Assembly: GCA_037974965.1 (NCBI GenBank)
Contig: JBBPFI010000014.1
Location: 496,001 to 560,000, forward strand
Direction: 5' to 3'
DNA: 64,000 nucleotides
Source: Dacryopinax spathularia
Taxonomy: Eukaryota; Basidiomycota; Dacrymycetes; Dacrymycetales; Dacrymycetaceae
Shown here: one piece after another, positions 55,224-64,000 of the stretch
How positions within the stretch are numbered: the first letter of the stretch is position 1
Layout of the letters: each line of letters starts with the position of its first letter
Notes under the pieces: generated by a model
Database searches by the model: none
Seen by the model: the letters and a program-made list of their open reading frames with translations, nothing else
Told to the model about the DNA's origin: nothing
Position numbers and translations under genes: made by a program

Positions 55224-56018
55224 ATTGCGTTTCGTCGTTGGGGTATATTTCTACTCCTCCATTTACCATGTGTACGAGTTATATCCTTTGCTTACGGGTG
55301 GAGCCCGCGTCCGAAAACATGTGCCGGAATCGGCGTTCCACCATATCCGCTCAATATAACGTGTGTTACTCAATTACCTCGTCTACCATGCCCTGATGAT
55401 AGTTCGCGACCTGTCATCTAGTATCACAGAGCACGAGTCAGTATCTTGGTCGAAATATCGCCATGGTGCCAGTTCGACGCGGCGTAACCGCCACCGCCGC
55501 TTCCTTCTTTGAGACGCTGGAAGGATATCTGGCGATAGCCCATACCGGTACGAGTGCCACAATTGTATTGGAGTTATTCATACCAGTCGGTGGGCTGCGC
55601 GAAAGGAGTGTCGTTGTCGGCCAGGGAAGGCGACGGCGCATTTGCTTTGGTATCGGTGCGCCAGCAAGAAAGAAAGGGCTCCTTTATTTTCGGACATGAT
55701 TGGCTAATTTTTCGGCGGCTCGGTGATCATCCGATCAAAGTCGGTGTTATCACCCTCTTATTCAGCTCGTCCGCGTGTATGTTCCTCTCAGGCCTTAGCT
55801 CCCCGAGGGAAATGCGGCATCAGATCCATTCTGAAACCGCGCTGTTGGCAAAAGGTGCGTTTGGTCACCCGTTTGCCACATTCTCACCGTTTCTCGTTGA
55901 CCCGCTTACGTGGCTCAAAACAATAGTTGCCACATTCCGACGCACCAAGAGTATATTCTTTCTCAATCGCCGACGGATTGTGATGCGGTTCTACCAATGC
56001 AGGCTTTCCCATCTAAAT
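55224..56018. other. Intergenic, about 0.8 kb
   Basis: No gene recognised. Any remaining C-terminal part of the decayed kinase K5 would have to lie here but is not identifiable. Confidence 0.4.
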
Positions 56019-56950
56019 TCAAGTGGACGTTGCGCTCGTCGCGTTCTGTATTCTGCATGCATCTGACACCCATACTCTTCCAGACAGCCCCTCTCGACAC
56101 CACAGGTGGACGGTCTTCGACGCTGGGAAACATCGTGCTCGAGCCGAAGTCGATTTAGTGGTACTTTGGCGGACTTTGACCCGGGTTGGCTTCATGGGCT
56201 GCCACCGAGGAAGCCATCTGGGACGCCTGAGTGGGACGCCGAGGAAACGTCTTGGCTTGACAGGAGACGGGTCCATCATGATGTTTCCCCTATGAATGTC
56301 CCTTGCACATCATCAGCTCCTGTTCCGCATCCGGTGGACTTGACCATACCCGTGCACGACATTGTGCGCGTGCATGTAGTCGAGCCCCTGAACGATCGAG
56401 TTTGAGCGTAGATAGAAGGATCAGGAAAGATCGTGTTACCTCGACAAGCTGGAGAAGGTAGCATAGATACTCAGCGACCATGACGAATGAGGACTCCTGG
56501 TACGGCTCCAAATGGGGCTCGACCAGAATCACATCGAAAGCACTCTCCCAGCCTGGAATAGCGAGCACGTGAAGGAGCGGAATAATGTGGTCGTCCGGGT
56601 CACTCCTTCTGGCTGGATCGGAGAAGTATCGGAGTACGTCCCTCTCCGGGCCGTCCAAGATATCTTGACCCCACAACTTCAGCCTGACGGGACTGCCGTC
56701 CTTCATGCGAACTGCGTCGATAAGTACCCCGGCCGACTGGGCAACACGGCAGCATCGATCACACGGCAGCACCCCCATAGTGGGAACTCGAAGTTTCCGA
56801 CGCGGCCCGATCCCCACGCTATCCGCGCACTTTTCCGGTGGCTTGCTCGTTCCAACCCATGACCCCACGCAGCCGGTCAATTTCGAGGGCGAAGCATATG
56901 GCCCAGCTTGTTCATAGCTGCCGTCGGCTAGTATTTTTCAGGCGTGGCGC
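56019..56950 (-). pseudogene. Decayed kinase-like copy K5
   Basis: Remnants in the order of K1-K4: MLRPR then GSWVGTSKPPEKCADSVG in two different frames, DAVRMKDGSPVRLKLWGQ, FDVILVEPHLEPYQE, a 38-nt exon 3 equivalent (GLDYMHAHNVVHG), the catalytic loop DIHRGNIMMDP, and an IDFGSSTMFPS stretch preceded by an in-frame stop. There are at least three frame breaks. The insert-lobe region between catalytic loop and DFG is rearranged and the C-terminal third is missing. It is a clear non-functional member of the family. Confidence 0.8.
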
Positions 56951-57609
56951 TTAGCGTTGTGGGTACGGCTCGCCGTCCTGGCCACCGCATGGCTGAGGCC
57001 GATGCTTTGCTCACAGGCGACAGTGTGCTATGGTTACCGTAACATTTGACAAGCAAAACCTTTGTCTCACCGATATTGTGTTGAAACTCGGTCATGTTCT
57101 GAAAGGGACCAAGCGTCTCGAGCGGCAAGACAATCGGCGGCCAACATGCTCGTGCTCGTCTCTATGTGGCTGTACCCGAAAGAACCCTGCGTGCCACGCC
57201 TTTGTTCTCGATTGGGCAGATAAGGTGTAGCTCCAGGACAACTCTTGTTGAGCGTGTTCGGATTTGAAACGGCGCCCGTCAGGGGTTTGCCTCTGTTGTT
57301 CACAGCCTCACGACTTGAGCACGCTCTTGTGGGACTCTTGAGAAGACAAGGGTGCTCCCGGACACCATATACGCTTCCCCCTTAATTGTTCGTCACGTTC
57401 CTCTGATGCGACATACATACATTCACATGGCATCATCACCTCAAAGCGGCTTGCATACGCTAGGACGACCTGTCTTCGTAGAGATCCGCCTTGGCAACTG
57501 TTTTGCTGGCAAAGCGGCGCATCCATATATCATGAGCTCGAAAGTCCGTTGGCGAATGCGACGCAGTATTCGCAGCTAACTCTCATCCTGTGTTTGGTCG
57601 ACCTTCTCA
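56951..57609. other. Intergenic, about 0.66 kb
   Basis: Nothing recognised on either strand. Confidence 0.4.
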
Positions 57610-58853
57610 ATGGCTGAGACCTTAGCAATCATTGACGCTAGCATAGAAATGGCCGAAGTGGCGCTGGAGGTGGGTGAATGGTGAGCAAAAGCGCCGAATT
57701 ACAACAAAGCCGCTAACTGTAGACCGTAGGATCGCTGACAACGCCACTCCAGCCGCATTGGCGACGGCGAACCTGCATCTTTATCAGCAATGTCTTGTAG
57801 AAGGTAACAGGGCGCTTCGAAATGGCGGCGACGAAGCAAAATGCAATCGTCTGATGGGAGAATGTGGGAGGTACTTGCTGGTCTGTGCCTCTCTAGCGGT
57901 CGAGTTAATAACGCGTTACCAGGGTCGTCGATGAGAATATCGCTCGGCATGCTGGGTCAAGTCCAATCCATTCGCTGAGGGGCTGGACAAACGACGTTTC
58001 GACTCACTGGTCCCTATCCCAAAGCCTACGCGAGTTTCAGAACATGAACGTGGGAGCGCAAAATGGAAACATCCAAGTGATCCGTAAGTGGCAAGCGATC
58101 TACTGCTACCGTTTACGATCTGGCAGCTGACCAGCCGGTGGCAGAGAGGGACAATTGGAGAACCAGGGAGCAGGCGAGAGACGGTTCCGCACGAGCTACC
58201 GCCGTATGCCAGTATCCGTCTATCTCACTGATTCGTACCGTTAACATGGTAGCCAGGGTGCGCTTCGGGAGCTTGGCGCTGGGGGCCCGGAGATCGCGAT
58301 GTGGCCTCTTCGCTCCGCAGACCCTTGGACAATGGAGCTCCATACTGAAGGACCCGGTGCCATTCCTCCCTCTAGAACAGCTGGGGAGGGATATGCTCCT
58401 ATCACGGTCGCCAACGAGCCGCTTCTTTCCAGTGTTGGGTTTTCCCACTCTCAACCACTCGTATCTACAGCCGGGAGTGGTTCAAACACAGCAGCCAGTC
58501 GTCTGGATCAGACTTCGCAAGCTGCACTGGGCAGCCTTCCGTCGGCCAACCTGAATGGGCCGTCCACTCTCCCCGATGCTACGTCAGAATCAAACGAACG
58601 GCACGCCGTGCCCATGCGACGGCATCTGGCGTTCTCAACCAGCGAACAAAGCGATGTGCGGTTTGCAGTAGGACCACCTAGGCCAAAAACGCCCCAAGCC
58701 CATGCAGCCTCGAGGTCGAAGAAGCCGCACAGTTGGCTGAAATCGAAAACGGGCAGGAACAACGGCATGCAGGTCTCTACACCGCCTGGAGCGGTGCCCG
58801 CTCGAACCTGGTGGCCACGGGCTGCAAAATCTCTGAGAACGACTACGGTTTAA
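57610..58853 (+). CDS. Lineage-specific protein with N-terminal helical region and long disordered tail (348 residues)
   Basis: Exons 57610-57680, 57730-57870, 57923-58083, 58127-58203, 58257-58853, closing to 349 codons with introns of 43-53 nt. Residues 1-110 look like a helical bundle (IDASIEMAEVALEVGEW, LHLYQQCLVEGNRALR). They are followed by a Gly/Asn-rich NVGAQNGNIQVI. The remaining 200 residues are Ser/Pro/Gly-rich and end basic (SRSKKPHSWLKSKTGR). I do not recognise the family. The helical domain plus an Asn/Gly-rich IQV motif is loosely reminiscent of fungal amyloid-signalling proteins, but this is speculation. Convergent with the golgin gene. Confidence 0.55.
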
Positions 58854-59325
58854 CAGCGGTACGTGTTCGGCCAGAAGGATGACGTCTATTGGGCCCTCTT
58901 CTTCACGTACCCGTTCTTCTTTATGCTTTTTCATGTTTTCTTGTCCTCCTTCAATATCGACTCGGGTTGTCGCAAATAGTTACGCCAGTTCTGTAAGACT
59001 CCGGCGAAGCCGGATAGGCCCTCGACAATCTCGTCCCAGTCCCGTTTCCTACGCATCCTTTACGCAATAGCCGAGACATTGCCCGCTTGAGTGAACAGTC
59101 GCCTTAGTAGTGCTGGGTCGCTCTTCTGGATTATCGGCAACGGTGTTCTCCATGACGGGCAGGAGAAGCTCGATGCCTGAACGAAGTAGTTCTCGGTCAT
59201 GGATGAAGAATGAGAATAGATTAAATTGAAATCACATGAATTGGTATCTTGAGGCTAGCCGTACATGCTCACGAGCAGCGCCAGGTAATGTATGTTCCTT
59301 CTTGCATCTTTGGTCTCTACAACCC
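58854..59325. other. Shared 3' region between convergent genes
   Basis: 472 bases; nothing recognised. Confidence 0.4.
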
Positions 59326-62300
59326 TCAACTGCCAACTTTTGCGATAAGCCGCCTCGTCTCTTGAGGGGTGAATCGCAGTATGACGCTCAACACCCGGAC
59401 GAGATTGGCCTGCCAAAGTACGGATCAGGAAATGGCCTCCTTTCGAACAGCATAGTGGGTGAAATACTTACCCGCATCTCCTTGTGCTCCAAGAACTGGA
59501 GTATTACGTTCCTCAGATACTCAAGATTGACCTCTTCCTCGTTCTTCGTGTCCTTCTCCCTGGCAAGGCTGGTCTCGCTCTGCGTCGGACTGGCAGCAGC
59601 GTACCCGTTGCCGCTGCCGTTGTCCATCCCATCTGTTGTGCTTTGAGAGCGGACGTCGGACGTGCTTGCCCTTGCGCTGTCCATCCCTCCGAGTGGAGCT
59701 GATCCGTTCGGAGGGGAAGTGAGTCCCGTGCGCGCGGAGAAGTATCCCACGCCGGGGTTGCGTCCGCGTTCTAGGAGAGCAGCAGAGGATTGGACTTTTC
59801 GAAGCTCGTCCCGCAGCGTCTATTGCCGGCGTCAGAACTAGACGATGAGAAGCAGAGCAGGATGAACACACCTTGTTGCTACTGCGAACCTGCTGCTCCC
59901 TCGCCTTAACCTCCTCGACCTCCTTCTCCCGCTCCGCAAGTTTCGCTCCGAGCGCCCCCATCTCCCTCCTCAGCGCCGCCTCTTCCTTCTTCATCCTCTC
60001 CCCCTCCGCCTTAGCCGCAGCGACTTCGCTCTCGGCAGCGGCGACCCGTTCCTGAAGGCGCGCCATCTCCCTCTGCACGCCCTCAACCCGATCATCCCGC
60101 TCCCGTTTCTCCCTTACGGCCTGCGCATACTCCCGATCTTTACCCTCGATCACCCTTCTAAGCCGCTCCACCTCCCTCCCCCTCTCCGCAAGATCCCGCG
60201 TCCACTCCTCCTCCGCAGCCTGCCTCTCCCTCGTGAGAGCAGCCAGCCTCTCGCGAAGCTCAGCAACCCGCGCCTCGGCGCGCTGCTCGCTCTCCGCCAG
60301 CAAGCGCGCCACTTCTCGCCTCCGGCCCTCGTCCTCGCCCCCGCCAACCCCGGCAGACCGACGCGCTTCCTGCAGTTCGTCCTGCGCCACAGAAAGTCTG
60401 TCGGACAGCTCCCGGACCTGGTAGGTCAGCTCGGCCGTCTGGGCCTGGGCAAGCTCGAGTGCCGAGCGCGAGCTCTCGACTTCTGCCTGTCGTAGCTGGA
60501 GGTTGTCAAATAGCTGGTCCCTCTCCGCAGTGAGGGCGCTGTTGGCCGACTCGAGCGTGCTGATCCGTGCTGATTTCGCAGCGAGTTCCTTGTCGTATGC
60601 GGCCTGCGAGGACGTAAGGGAACGCGTGGTCAGCCACACCGTTCCAAGCCGAAAGAAGAGCAGAACGCACCTTAGCATGTATAGCCTCCAACTCATACTT
60701 CTCCCTCCTCGCCTTCCCCTCCCTCTCATTCCTCTCCCTCACAGCCGCCAGTTCCCTCTCATATCCCGCCCTAAGCGCGGCAACCTCCCTCTCCCTCTCC
60801 GTCTTTCCCCGCTCCCTCTCCCTCTCCATCTCAGCCAGAGCATCCCTTTCCCTCTTCCCAGCCTCCTCAGCCGCCTTGTTCGCCTCTGCAGCGCGTGATA
60901 CTGCCTCGTCCCGCTCTTTCTCGGCTTTGAGCAATTTCTGCCTGACGGTCTTGAGCAGGCTTATTGCCTTAGCCCGCTTTTCCTCTTCTTCCTTCACCAC
61001 ACCTCGTAACCGCTCCGTCTCCTTCTTACTCGTCTCCAGTTCCGTCTCGAGCCGCGCCTTTTCCTGGGAGGATTTCAGGGACTCGGCGGTTTGGACATTG
61101 AGGAGCGCTTCGGTCTCGCTGAGTTGACGCTGGAGTTGGTCGACTTGCTCGGATCGGGAGTGGGATTCTAGCCGGTGGGTGTCGCGCAGCTCTTCGATGC
61201 GGGATTCTTGTTCTGTGCAGGGGTGGTGAGCACCCGGTGTGGTCACGGTGTGGTATGGTAGAGGTAGCACGCAGAAGAATAGGAAATAGCAGACACGGCA
61301 GAGAGCCTCAGGTTGTGGGACAAAACGCCCGCTCGAAGCGAGGGAGACCTCCCAACCACCCGATACCGGAAGCGCACAAGCCTCCCAGCCGTCATAGCCC
61401 CACAGGGAGAAAACAATGAAAAGCAAAAAAACCCAAAACCCAAACTCACGGCTCAACACACCCCTTAACCTAGCCACCTCCTCCTTCGCCTCCCTCGCCT
61501 CCCTCGCCTCTTCCTCCAGCGCTTTAGCGCCTTTCAGGTACTCCCTCAGGCCGTCCAGATCGGACGGAGTGTCGTGTGGGACGAGCTCGCGCAGGAGGGC
61601 GGTGAGGGATTGTCGTTCGGATTGGAGGCGTTTGAAGGTGGTTGCGATTTCTGGAAGAGAGAGAGAGGGTTAGTGATTGTTCGGTAGTGGTGGGGGAAGG
61701 GTGAAGAGGGGGGGGGAAGAGGGAAGCGCGGTGAGGTGGATTGGAGGGTTACGGAATTAGTGCACTGGCAGCTTGCAGCTTGCGGTGTGGAGCAGGCATT
61801 TGGCAGTGGGGGGGTAGGGTGAAAGCGCGTAGTAGGAAAAGAATGGATGTAGAATGAATGTCAACAGCAGGGAGTCGGAGTCGTACCTGCAAATCGCCTC
61901 TCGACCAACTCCAGCCTCTCTCTCAGAGCACGCTTCTCCTCGTCCTCGTCCTGATCCTCTCCCTTCTCTCCTCGTCCTCCTCCTCCTTTCTCCCGTGGCT
62001 GTCGGGCATTCATTCCGTCCCCCTCCTGCTGGATGTCGGGCCTAGGAACGGGAAGGGTTAGCGGGCTAACTTCTTCGGGGCGAAGGTGTATTTCCGGTTC
62101 TAACTCCTGATCGGAGACGGGCGGTGGGTGAGGCGGCAGAGCTGGGATGGTCGATAGAATCGGGTCGGCTCCGTTGGTCGGGGCAGGGAGGGCTGGAACG
62201 GCTTCTGGATCGTCGAGAACACGGGAGACCTCACTCTCGCTCGCCAAACTCCTATCAAACCCTTCCTCAAGCCCGTCCAGCCCATCAAGCGCCAAAGCTG

Positions 62301-63609
62301 GCGGCACAGCCAGCTCGCTCGCTCGCTCTCCTCCTGCTCCTGCTCCTGAGGCTGGCGTGGGTTGTGTGGGTTTTGATGAGGCTACGTCAGCTACCGCCAC
62401 CGCCGGCCGGGTAGGGGTACGGGGAATACTAGTGATCGGCAGATCCCGCGATCCAGCGCTGACGCTCGCCCCGGCCGCACTGAGAGCACTGAGAGCACTT
62501 GCACTACTGCTCCTCCTCGAACCCGCTTCGCTAGTGGACCTCGACATAGGCAGCGGGACACCAGCGCCCAGGATCGGGCTCTCCGGCAGAGGGATAGCAG
62601 CGATGTCCTCCAAACTTAACAGTTCGTCGCCCTCCTGAGTGTGAAGAGGCAGAGGCAGAGGGTGCGTAGGTTGCTGTGGTGTCCTGCCCGGCGTGAGCGT
62701 GGGCGTGGAAGGGATGATATCCACCCCCGGCACCATCCCGGGTGTGGGTGCAGAAGGACCAGGTGTGGAAGCTCGTTCGGCGGGGGTCGCGGAGCCGGAG
62801 TCGTCCCCGATCGTGAACATGGCGCCTCGCAGTCTGTCTTCTAGCGTCAGCCTCCCAGCTCCTGATCCTGATCCGCCAGCAGCAGCAGCAGCAGCAGAAG
62901 TTGATGAGACGTCGAGCAACTCCCTATCAGTTCCTGACCCCACACTTGACTGTCTGCTCAGCCTCGGCCTCTCTTCGGCCGTTCCTGCTGCTCCTGTTGC
63001 GGAGGAGGAGGAAGATGAACCTGGGTGCGGTAACCGTGGCAAAGGGAGAGTGGAGGGAAGTGCGAGGGAGCGCTGGAGTGACGAGAGTGAGGAGAGGGAT
63101 GACAGAGCGGATGTGAATGGGAGAGCGCCTAGGCTTTTTGAGGTGTTTAGCGGTCCTGTCGCTGCTGTAGCTGTCGGGGCGGAGGAGGGGGAAGCCGAGC
63201 TCCCCGGGTTGGCTGTGGTGGTTGTTGGGGAGGCGTGGGATGCCGGAGCGGGGGAGGAAGTTCGGGCGCGGGCGGATTGAGACTGTGATCGGGAATGGGA
63301 AGCTGAGGGCGAAGGCGAAGGCGAGCGAGCCAGGGGGTCAGTCCCACCTCCCGCTCCCGAGCCCGTTCGGCGGGGAGTAGAAGGCCTCGACCCCCCTCTT
63401 CCTCCCTGCGCTGGCGAGCCCGGTCTACCAGAGTTCCCTCCAATCCCAGTCACGGGAGAGGAAGAAGAAGAAGAAGAAGAAGGTGATCCCTCTCCCGCCG
63501 TTGTGGCTGCTTCGCCTGACTGTTGTTGTGCGTGGGGGTGGGGCAGGCCTGCGAGATGTTCGATCGAGTCGAGCGAGTCTTCGAGCCGTTTACGGAGTTG
63601 GGAGAACAT
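59326..63609 (-). CDS. GRIP-domain golgin (Imh1-like), 1205 residues
   Basis: Exons on the minus strand: 63609-61887, 61650-61462, 61212-60671, 60603-59872, 59819-59472, 59409-59326, closing to 1206 codons. Residues 1-20 are a short conserved-looking helix (MFSQLRKRLEDSLDSIEHLA). Up to about 560 the chain is Ser/Pro/Ala-rich and disordered. Residues 575-1070 form a long coiled coil rich in Glu, Arg and Ala (KEVARLRG, EVESSRSALELAQAQ). The C-terminus is a GRIP domain (about 1159-1202): NLEYLRNVILQFLEH, then LVRVLSVILRFTPQETRRL. GRIP domains bind Arl1-GTP at the trans-Golgi; such golgins tether vesicles. Introns 1 and 2 are long for this window (236 and 249 nt). Confidence 0.88.
62877..62898. 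repeat. CAG triplet run in the golgin coding sequence
   Basis: Seven CAG/GCA units, read on the minus strand as a poly-alanine run in the disordered N-terminal part. Confidence 0.8.
63461..63482. repeat. GAA triplet run in the golgin coding sequence
   Basis: Seven uninterrupted GAA units, read on the minus strand as a run of serines near residue 45. Likely to vary in length between strains. Confidence 0.8.
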
Positions 63610-64000
63610 CGTCGGCTACTTGGCCGCGCGAGGGGAACGGGAGGGGGAGCGACGCTGGGGTGAGGTGAGCGGGAGGTCGAGGCTCGAAGCTTGGAAGTGT
63701 GGGGAAAGGGTTGCAGAGCCGGGGACAGAGTGTATGCACGCGCGTGCTGCGAGGGAAGGGCGAGGGGCAAGGCCGGATCGTGGGGATATGTGCAGGAGGG
63801 CGAGGGTTGCTCGTGCTGTAGGGCGGCGGTGATGAGACGACTAGTGGAGGAGACGAGACGAGACCAAAGCGAGACAGGGTAACAAGCAGCGACCGGCCGA
63901 GCAGAGCGAGTGATCCCCGCGATCCCGGTTAGTCAGAACTCCGAGCCCGAACGCTCTCTCGACGGTCCAAACGTGAAAAATGGGGGACAGTCGATTCTCG
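63610..64000. other. Upstream region of the golgin gene
   Basis: 391 bases; G-rich on the plus strand up to 63830. No TATA box or other gene recognised. Confidence 0.4.

Noticed and set aside
1-64000. tRNA and rRNA genes
   Set aside because: No cloverleaf with a convincing T-arm (GGTTCGA...) and acceptor stem was found by reading, and no rRNA-like sequence; a dedicated search was not possible.

Overview
The window is fungal nuclear DNA, most likely from a mushroom-type basidiomycete (Agaricomycetes). Evidence: short GT-AG introns (mostly 40-120 nt) in nearly every gene, CxC5/CxC6 cysteine clusters of a KDZ-type DNA transposon at the left edge, a FunK1-type kinase, RTA1-family membrane proteins and a PIG-P/GRIP-golgin/PEX14 housekeeping set. 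Exon models below were built by hand from splice sites and reading-frame continuity; almost all close to a whole number of codons. No tRNA, rRNA or CRISPR array was recognised.

Left part (1-14.8 kb): the 5' half of a KDZ-associated gene runs off the left edge. Then come about 13 kb of apparently non-coding, pyrimidine-rich DNA arranged as three tandem units (about 2.8, 4.4 and 4.4 kb) and a divergent fourth. Each unit has a TATA-like core and a C/T-rich stretch. The longer units contain an array in which GGGACTYGCAGCA and its near reverse complement TGCTGCATGTCCCGC alternate every 70 or so bases. This is the least explained structure in the window.

Middle (14.8-45.4 kb): a lineage-specific gene (-), kinase-like gene K1 (+), a small secreted cysteine-rich protein C1 (+), a drug/metabolite-type transporter (+), an S28 serine carboxypeptidase (+), kinase-like K2 (+), a Bin3/MePCE-like RNA-cap methyltransferase (+), RTA1 paralogue a (-), PEX14 (+), a FunK1-like kinase (-), PIG-P (-), RTA1 paralogue b (+), an acylated small protein (+), dihydrofolate reductase (+), a GPI-anchored Ser/Ala-rich protein (+) and mitochondrial EF-Tu (+).

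Right part (45.8-64 kb): C2, a paralogue of C1 (-), kinase-like K3 (-), an HNH-nuclease-domain gene (+), K4 with a one-base frameshift (-), a lineage-specific gene (+), the decayed kinase copy K5 (-), another lineage-specific gene (+) and a 1205-residue GRIP golgin (-). The recurring theme is local duplication: five kinase-like copies, two RTA1 copies and two secreted-protein copies. In two places a kinase gene is followed, on the same strand, by a gene of the secreted cysteine-rich family (K1 then C1; K3 then C2), in mirror orientation about 30 kb apart.
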